11,507 nt of DNA. Source: Mucilaginibacter sp. UBA4741. GTDB taxonomy: Bacteria > Bacteroidota > Bacteroidia > Sphingobacteriales > Sphingobacteriaceae. A program made the translations under genes and the position numbers. Positions within the stretch are counted from its first letter, which is position 1. Each line of letters opens with the position of its first letter. The notes beneath the pieces were generated by a model. That model had not been told where the DNA came from. It saw only the letters and a list, made by a program, of their open reading frames with translations, and ran no database searches. This document shows positions 7,716 to 11,507 of the stretch, one piece after another. Where the stretch lies: positions 1 to 11,507 of the forward strand of contig DHIR01000175.1 in NCBI GenBank assembly GCA_002403905.1, given 5' to 3'.

Positions 7716-9200
7716 ATGAACAAGTTATTAATCACTGTTTTATTTTGCGGTACAAGCCTTTTGGCCGTTAGCCAGTCTGCACCAAAACCTTATGGCCCTT
7801 TGCCAACCTATGGGCAAGTAAAATGGCAGGAAACAGAAATGTATGGTATCATACACTTTGGGCCCGATACTTATACCAATAAGGAGTGGGGTTTTGGCGA
7901 TGAAGACCCAGCGATAATGAACCCGACACAGTTTAGCGCCATGCAAATTGTTGGCGCGGCTAAAGCCGGTGGATTAAAAGGGATTGTTGTTGTAGCCAAG
8001 CACCATGATGGTTTTTGTATGTGGCCCACCAAAACCACCGAGCACAACATTTCAAAAAGCCCCTATAAAAACGGTAAGGGTGATATTGTAAGAGAATATC
8101 GCGAAGCCTGTGATAAACTGGGTATGAAAATGGGCGTGTATTGCTCGCCGTGGGATAGGAATAGCCCGCTATATGGCAAGCCTGAATATGTTACTGATGT
8201 TTACCGCAAGCAATTGCAGGAATTATACAGTAATTATGGCCCGTTGTTCATAGTATGGCATGATGGCGCTAATGGTGGCGATGGATACTATGGCGGCGCT
8301 AAAGAGAAAAGAACGATTGATCGCTCTACCTATTACGGTTGGGACGAGACGTGGGGCATAGCCCGCAAGTTGCAACCCAACGCGGTTATATTTGGCGATG
8401 TTGGCCCCGATGTAAGATGGGTTGGCAATGAGCGCGGTATGGCTGGCGAAACTAGTTGGGCAACTTATACACCACATGCTCCCGAAGCCGGTAAAGCGCC
8501 GGGTAATGGTTTTGTGTTGGATAAGGAAGGAGTAGAAGGGCATCGTGATGGTAAATTCTGGATGCCTGCCGAGTGCGATGTATCTATACGCCCGGGATGG
8601 TTTTATCATGCAGATCAGGATGATAAAGTAAGATCACCCGCAGCGTTGCTGAAGCTATATTATAATAGTGTAGGCCATGGCGCTTGCCTCGACTTGGGGT
8701 TATCTCCAAATAGATTAGGTTTACTTGCTGATGGTGATGTTAAAGCATTGGCAGCGTTTGGAACTATCTTAAAAGAAACCTTTAATGTTAACCTGGCAAA
8801 GGGCGCAACGCTTACTGCCAGCAATATCCGCGGGAAAAACAAACTGAAATACGGCCCTGCCATGTTATTGGATAACGACCGTTACAGCTATTGGGCCACG
8901 GATGATAAAGTTACAACTCCTGAATTAACGCTTGATCTGCATCAACCAAAAACTTTTAATGTAATACGCCTGCGCGAAAACATTAAGCTGGGCCAGCGTG
9001 TTGATGCCATTGCTGTTGATGCCTGGTTAAACGATAAATGGGAGGAAGTAGCTACAGCAACAAGTATTGGTGGCAACAGGTTGATACGTTTAAAGGATGA
9101 TGTAACCACAACCAAAGTGAGATTAAGGATAACCAGCGCGCCGGTTAGCATTGCGCTCAGTGATTTTGGATTATATAAAGAAGCAACAATAACTGAATAA
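7716..9200 (+). CDS. Exported alpha-L-fucosidase, GH29, with C-terminal F5/8 (discoidin-like) domain
   Basis: The 494-residue protein has a signal peptide (cleavage near SQS, about residues 19-22) and should act in the periplasm or outside the cell, releasing alpha-linked L-fucose from glycans. The GH29 barrel spans about 28-350: MYGIIHFGPDT, KHHDGF at 95-100, YCSPWD near 142-147, VWHDGANGG with Asp183 as the expected nucleophile, WVGNERG with Glu239 as candidate acid/base, and PAECDVSIRPGWFYH (from about 284). The VWHDGAN and VGNE motifs suggest the more linkage-selective GH29-B type, which is an inference. Residues about 355-490 form a beta-rich F5/8 type C-like domain (NLAKGATLTAS, AMLLDNDRYSYWAT, TLDLHQPKTFNVIRLRE), probably aiding glycan binding. 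The gene is the first of a two-gene operon; the next begins 1 nt after its stop. No SusC/SusD or regulator lies in the window. Confidence 0.93.
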   Translation: MNKLLITVLFCGTSLLAVSQSAPKPYGPLPTYGQVKWQETEMYGIIHFGPDTYTNKEWGFGDEDPAIMNPTQFSAMQIVGAAKAGGLKGIVVVAKHHDGFCMWPTKTTEHNISKSPYKNGKGDIVREYREACDKLGMKMGVYCSPWDRNSPLYGKPEYVTDVYRKQLQELYSNYGPLFIVWHDGANGGDGYYGGAKEKRTIDRSTYYGWDETWGIARKLQPNAVIFGDVGPDVRWVGNERGMAGETSWATYTPHAPEAGKAPGNGFVLDKEGVEGHRDGKFWMPAECDVSIRPGWFYHADQDDKVRSPAALLKLYYNSVGHGACLDLGLSPNRLGLLADGDVKALAAFGTILKETFNVNLAKGATLTASNIRGKNKLKYGPAMLLDNDRYSYWATDDKVTTPELTLDLHQPKTFNVIRLRENIKLGQRVDAIAVDAWLNDKWEEVATATSIGGNRLIRLKDDVTTTKVRLRITSAPVSIALSDFGLYKEATITE

Positions 9201-9201
9201 T

Positions 9202-10098
9202 ATGACATCTATAAAAAAATTAATTACTCTATCTGCATTAACATTTATAGCTATGACCGCAGCTGCCCAACATACTTTATTTGATACGCTAACAAAACCA
9301 ACGTTGATATCTAACCAGTTTGCTTTTACCGAGGGCTGCTCGGTTGCAAAAAATGGGGATGTGTTTTTTACCGATCAGCCTAATGATAAGATCTGGAAGT
9401 ATGAGGTTGAAACCGGTAAGCTATCTGTTTTTTTAGATAAGGCCGGCCGCTCTAACGGTACTTATTTTGATAAAAAAGGTAACCTGGTTACCTGTGCCGA
9501 TAATAAAGGTGAGCTATGGTCTATCAGCCCGAAAGGAGAGGTTACCGTTTTGATGACGGATCTGGAAGGCAAACAAATGAACGGCCCTAATGATGTTTGG
9601 ATAGACAAGAAAGGCGGCATCTACATGACTGACCCTTACTACCAACGCGATTACTGGACACGTAAGAAAAAAGAACTGGACGGCGAGCATGTTTATTACT
9701 TACCTAAGGGAGCTAAAACGCCAATAAAAGTAGTGGGCGATATGCGCCAGCCTAACGGTATTGTTGGTACGCCTGATGGTAAATTCCTTTATGTATCTGA
9801 TCTGGGTGGTCAAAAAACATATCGATATACTATCAATAAAGACGCTACCCTAAGCGAAAAAACGCTTGTGTTTAACCAGGGATCGGACGGGATGACATTG
9901 GATGAGAAGGGGAATATATACATAACCGGCCGGGGAGTAACTATTTACAGTCCCGAAGGTAAAAAGATAGGCAGTATCCCGAATACGGATAAGTGGACAG
10001 GCAACGTTGTTTTCGGTGGAAAGAACCGGGACATACTATTTATAACCGCTTCTAAATGCGTTTATATGTTGAAGATGAATGTTAAAGGGGTAGAGTAA
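9202..10098 (+). CDS. Exported SMP-30/gluconolactonase-like beta-propeller protein
   Basis: The 298-residue protein has a signal peptide (hydrophobic 8-22, cleavage near AAAQ) and then an SMP-30/gluconolactonase/LRE-like six-bladed propeller. The family's metal-site pattern is present with fitting spacing: Glu44 (FTEG), Asn127/Asn130 (NGPNDVW), Asn185 (QPNGIV) and Asp229 (SDGMTLD), comparable to Glu18, Asn103, Asn154 and Asp204 of human SMP30. Family members hydrolyse sugar lactones such as gluconolactone to aldonic acids, but specificity is broad and not readable here. It begins 1 nt after the fucosidase stop, so the two are almost surely co-transcribed and possibly translationally coupled. 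A lactone or other ester derived from the released sugar is a possible substrate, although no sugar dehydrogenase is adjacent. It is followed by a strong palindrome. Confidence 0.9.
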   Translation: MTSIKKLITLSALTFIAMTAAAQHTLFDTLTKPTLISNQFAFTEGCSVAKNGDVFFTDQPNDKIWKYEVETGKLSVFLDKAGRSNGTYFDKKGNLVTCADNKGELWSISPKGEVTVLMTDLEGKQMNGPNDVWIDKKGGIYMTDPYYQRDYWTRKKKELDGEHVYYLPKGAKTPIKVVGDMRQPNGIVGTPDGKFLYVSDLGGQKTYRYTINKDATLSEKTLVFNQGSDGMTLDEKGNIYITGRGVTIYSPEGKKIGSIPNTDKWTGNVVFGGKNRDILFITASKCVYMLKMNVKGVE

Positions 10099-10104
10099 CA
10101 GTCA

Positions 10105-10145
10105 ATTTAACTAGCGATGGGTTTTAAACCCATCGCTAGTTAAAT
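10105..10145. terminator. Perfect palindrome, probable bidirectional terminator
   Basis: Arms 10105-10124 and 10126-10145 are exact reverse complements (20 bp each) around a single T at 10125; the core is CTAGCGATGGGTTT and its complement. It lies 7 bp after the SMP-30 gene stop and includes the TAA stop (10140-10142) of the convergent SDR gene. A/T pairs at the outer ends give a T-run in either direction, as expected of a shared terminator for convergent genes. The length and perfection also fit a dispersed palindromic repeat. A real hairpin would have a few unpaired bases at the tip. Confidence 0.8.
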
Positions 10146-10928
10146 CATAACTTGGTATTCATAACCTAATACTTCACTCACATTCACACTCGATACCAGC
10201 TTCCAATTCTCCTTCTCCTCAATAAAGTGCGGAGGCTCTAACCCGGCTGCAACGGCTGCTTGCGTATAGAAATTAGCGCGGGTAGGGTGCGATGGCGAAA
10301 CGGCATTATAGGTATACCCAAATGCCTGTTTATCCAATATGGCGTTGCTAATGCCAATACAATCAGTAAGGTGAATTAAGTTAACCGGTGCTTCGCCATT
10401 AGGCACATCGGTTTTACCTGCAAAGAACCTGCCCGGCTCACGGCCGGGGCCAATAAGGCCGGCAAAGCGGATAATGGTTGTGGTAAATGCCGTTTGCTCT
10501 TTTAGTAGCTCTTCGGCGGCTAATAATACCTTGCCCGATTCACTATCCGGGTTAGGATTGTCAAGTTCGGTAACTTCGGTATTGCTATCACCATAAACAC
10601 CGGTCGAGCTTATTAGTACAACTTGTTTGATATTGTTGGTTTTGATGAGGGATACCAGGCGTTCGATCTTTAGCAGGTATTCGGCACCGTTCCCGGATCT
10701 TGCTTTTGGGGGGATGCTGATCCAGAGTACATCGCATTCAAAAAAAGAGGGGTCAGTGATCTCGTTGGTGGGGGACAGGTCGATCAGGTAAGGCTCAATT
10801 CCGCTTGCGGCAAGCTGACTTAGTTTATCGGTGGTTGTGGTCGAGCCTTTAACTTTTACCCACTTGTTGACAAGCGATTTCGCCAGTTCTAATCCATACC
10901 ATCCGCAGCCTAAAATACTTACCGTCAT
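10140..10928 (-). CDS. Atypical extended SDR, NAD(P)-binding epimerase-like protein (YeeZ-like)
   Basis: The 262-residue protein begins with a Rossmann nucleotide site, ILGCGWYGLELA, with the GxGxxG glycines at 7, 9 and 12. It continues with WISIPPKA (69-76), ISSTGVYGD (106-114) and VNLIHLTDCIG (182-192), as in NAD-dependent epimerase/dehydratase-like proteins. The catalytic YxxxK of classical SDRs is missing: the region after STGVYG reads SGKVLLAAEELL, as in the atypical YeeZ-like branch. It probably binds NAD(P), but reaction and substrate are unknown. The ATG at 10926-10928 is close to the glycine motif and fits the family. GATATTTG, one mismatch from TAnnTTTG, lies just before the start on the minus strand, so the leader may be very short. 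It is convergent with the SMP-30 gene, and the palindrome covers its last codons. Confidence 0.88.
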   Translation of the reverse strand: MTVSILGCGWYGLELAKSLVNKWVKVKGSTTTTDKLSQLAASGIEPYLIDLSPTNEITDPSFFECDVLWISIPPKARSGNGAEYLLKIERLVSLIKTNNIKQVVLISSTGVYGDSNTEVTELDNPNPDSESGKVLLAAEELLKEQTAFTTTIIRFAGLIGPGREPGRFFAGKTDVPNGEAPVNLIHLTDCIGISNAILDKQAFGYTYNAVSPSHPTRANFYTQAAVAAGLEPPHFIEEKENWKLVSSVNVSEVLGYEYQVMI

Positions 10929-11066
10929 GTGTCAAATATCGATCTTTTATTTGATCGGTTAAACTTTTAACGGTTTAGGGGCTGTTATTATGATATGGAA
11001 GCGAAGAAAGAGATCATAGCAATATAGGCCATATAGGGCTTTGCACACGCAGAATTAACGCTGTTT

Positions 11067-11098
11067 GACACCGCGCGAGTGTACCACGCGCGTGTGTC
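11067..11098. repeat. GC-rich hairpin with GTGTACCA in the loop
   Basis: GACACCGCGCG (11067-11077) pairs with CGCGCGTGTGTC (11087-11098), giving 11 base pairs with a single bulged base, around the 9-nt loop AGTGTACCA. This is far more GC-rich than its surroundings. There is no T-tract after it, so it is not a standard terminator. The loop bases GTGTACCA match the reverse complement of the motif repeated just to the right. Confidence 0.65.
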
Positions 11099-11241
11099 TC
11101 TGCATGATACACTTTGGTATACCTGTTTTTGTAATTGATTGATAATAAAATAGTTAATTTTCTTAATCCGGTTTCATGATACAATTTGGTACACTTTTAC
11201 TGACTTATAAGTAATTTTTTCAGCAACGGTTTACTGACGGA

Positions 11242-11254
11242 ATGGTGTCACCAT
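11242..11254. promoter_or_regulatory. Palindrome ATGGTGTCACCAT, possible operator
   Basis: ATGGTG and CACCAT are exact reverse complements around a single T. The half-site TCACCA is the same word that recurs in the phased array about 100 bp to the right. A dimeric regulator site is a possible reading, but no regulator gene is in the window. Confidence 0.35.
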
Positions 11255-11344
11255 AAATACCGGATTTTGATGTATATCCCTTGGGTTTAACAGCTTTTAC
11301 GCGCTGCGTATGGCCCAATTTTGTACACCGGTAGCTGCTAGTTA

Positions 11345-11374
11345 TCACCATATATCACCGAATTTCACCAATTT
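11345..11374 (+). repeat. Three TCACC units in exact 10-bp register
   Basis: TCACCATATA, TCACCGAATT and TCACCAATTT follow each other without gaps at 11345, 11355 and 11365. The first five bases are identical in all three and the remainder is AT-rich. A period of one helical turn places each TCACC on the same DNA face, as seen in some multimeric regulator sites. Function is inferred. Confidence 0.5.
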
Positions 11375-11507
11375 TTATACACTTATTTTGCCCATAATAA
11401 CGACCATTGTCTGAACCGTTGATTTTTAGGATTTTTCACGATATTATTTGTTTTTTAATTGGCGTTCAAGCGGGCTACGCCGTTAAATGATTACCATGAT
11501 GTAGAGA

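Larger units (their letters stand above)
11103..11383. repeat. Diverged interspersed motif, minus-strand consensus about GTGTACCAAATTG
   Basis: On the plus strand the units are CATGATACACTTTGGTATACC (11103-11123, quoted here as its first 20 bases plus C), CATGATACAATTTGGTACAC (11175-11194), CCCAATTTTGTACACC (11314-11329) and CAATTTTTATACACT (11369-11383). The first two are close matches; the last two share only the CAATTTnGTACAC-like core. Spacing is irregular (about 72, 134 and 55 bp). The first includes the perfect palindrome GGTATACC. They could be binding sites or decayed repeat units. Confidence 0.5.
10929..11507. other. 579-bp region with no recognisable gene, rich in short repeats
   Basis: I find no reading frame with a recognisable product on either strand; the longest ATG frame seen on the plus strand is 34 codons (11310-11414), without family resemblance. 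The left ~50 bp should hold the SDR gene promoter, including the inverted repeat GTTAAA-CT-TTTAAC near 10960-10973. The rest holds a GC-rich hairpin (11067-11098), several copies of a GTGTAC-containing motif (11103-11383), a 13-bp palindrome (11242-11254) and a 10-bp-phased TCACC array (11345-11374). A small inverted repeat GGCGT/ACGCC lies at 11461-11481. It could be the control region of a gene beyond the right edge, or decayed mobile DNA; neither is shown. Confidence 0.7.

Noticed and set aside
8223..8609. 128-codon minus-strand frame inside the fucosidase gene
   Set aside because: It lies wholly opposite a clearly conserved GH29 coding region and has no recognisable motifs; it is a shadow frame.
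11104..11121. Decayed fucosidase fragment, because ATACACTTTGG also occurs in the GH29 gene near 7852
   Set aside because: Identity is limited to about 11 bp encoding IHFG; flanking bases and reading do not continue the similarity, so chance is the better explanation.
11310..11414. 34-codon plus-strand frame (MAQFCTP...)
   Set aside because: No family resemblance; it runs through the TCACC array and low-complexity AT-rich DNA, and no convincing promoter or ribosome site precedes it.

Overview
The window looks like chromosomal DNA from a Bacteroidota member, most likely family Sphingobacteriaceae (Mucilaginibacter/Pedobacter-like). The grounds are the protein types (DUF4142 lipoprotein, Bacteroidetes-type FUSC membrane protein, GH29 fucosidase with a C-terminal discoidin-like domain, secreted SMP-30 protein), moderately AT-rich DNA, no clear Shine-Dalgarno sequences before the starts, and two good matches to the Bacteroidetes -7 promoter box TAnnTTTG. 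The genus is inferred from general resemblance only.

Layout, left to right. Positions 1-820: a small SGNH-hydrolase-like lipoprotein gene (69-743, +) lies between two diverged copies of a ~32-bp direct repeat; the right copy supplies the stop codon of the next gene. Positions 812-5739: a FUSC-family inner-membrane protein (-) and phosphoenolpyruvate carboxylase ppc (+) diverge from a 200-bp AT-rich region. Positions 5740-5904: a pair of mutually inverted hairpins (AGACGCAA-type) and a candidate promoter. Positions 5905-7626: a DUF4142 lipoprotein (+) and a DUF763 protein (-) converge and overlap by 9 bp. Positions 7716-10098: a tight two-gene operon encodes an exported GH29 alpha-L-fucosidase and an exported SMP-30/gluconolactonase-like protein, 1 nt apart. 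Positions 10105-10145: a perfect 20-bp-arm palindrome lies between convergent genes and contains the stop codon of the following atypical SDR (NAD(P)-binding) gene (10140-10928, -). Positions 10929-11507: 579 bp without a recognisable gene, but with a GC-rich hairpin, several diverged copies of a GTGTACCAAATTG-like motif, and three TCACC units exactly 10 bp apart.

Functionally, ppc is central anaplerotic metabolism. The fucosidase/SMP-30 pair is the only clear functional module: a periplasmic or surface glycan-processing unit. The other genes appear to be independent housekeeping or envelope functions. I see no mobile element, CRISPR array, RNA gene, defence system or toxin-antitoxin pair. 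The most unexplained DNA is the non-coding right end and the repeats placed at gene ends. No new multi-gene system is evident.
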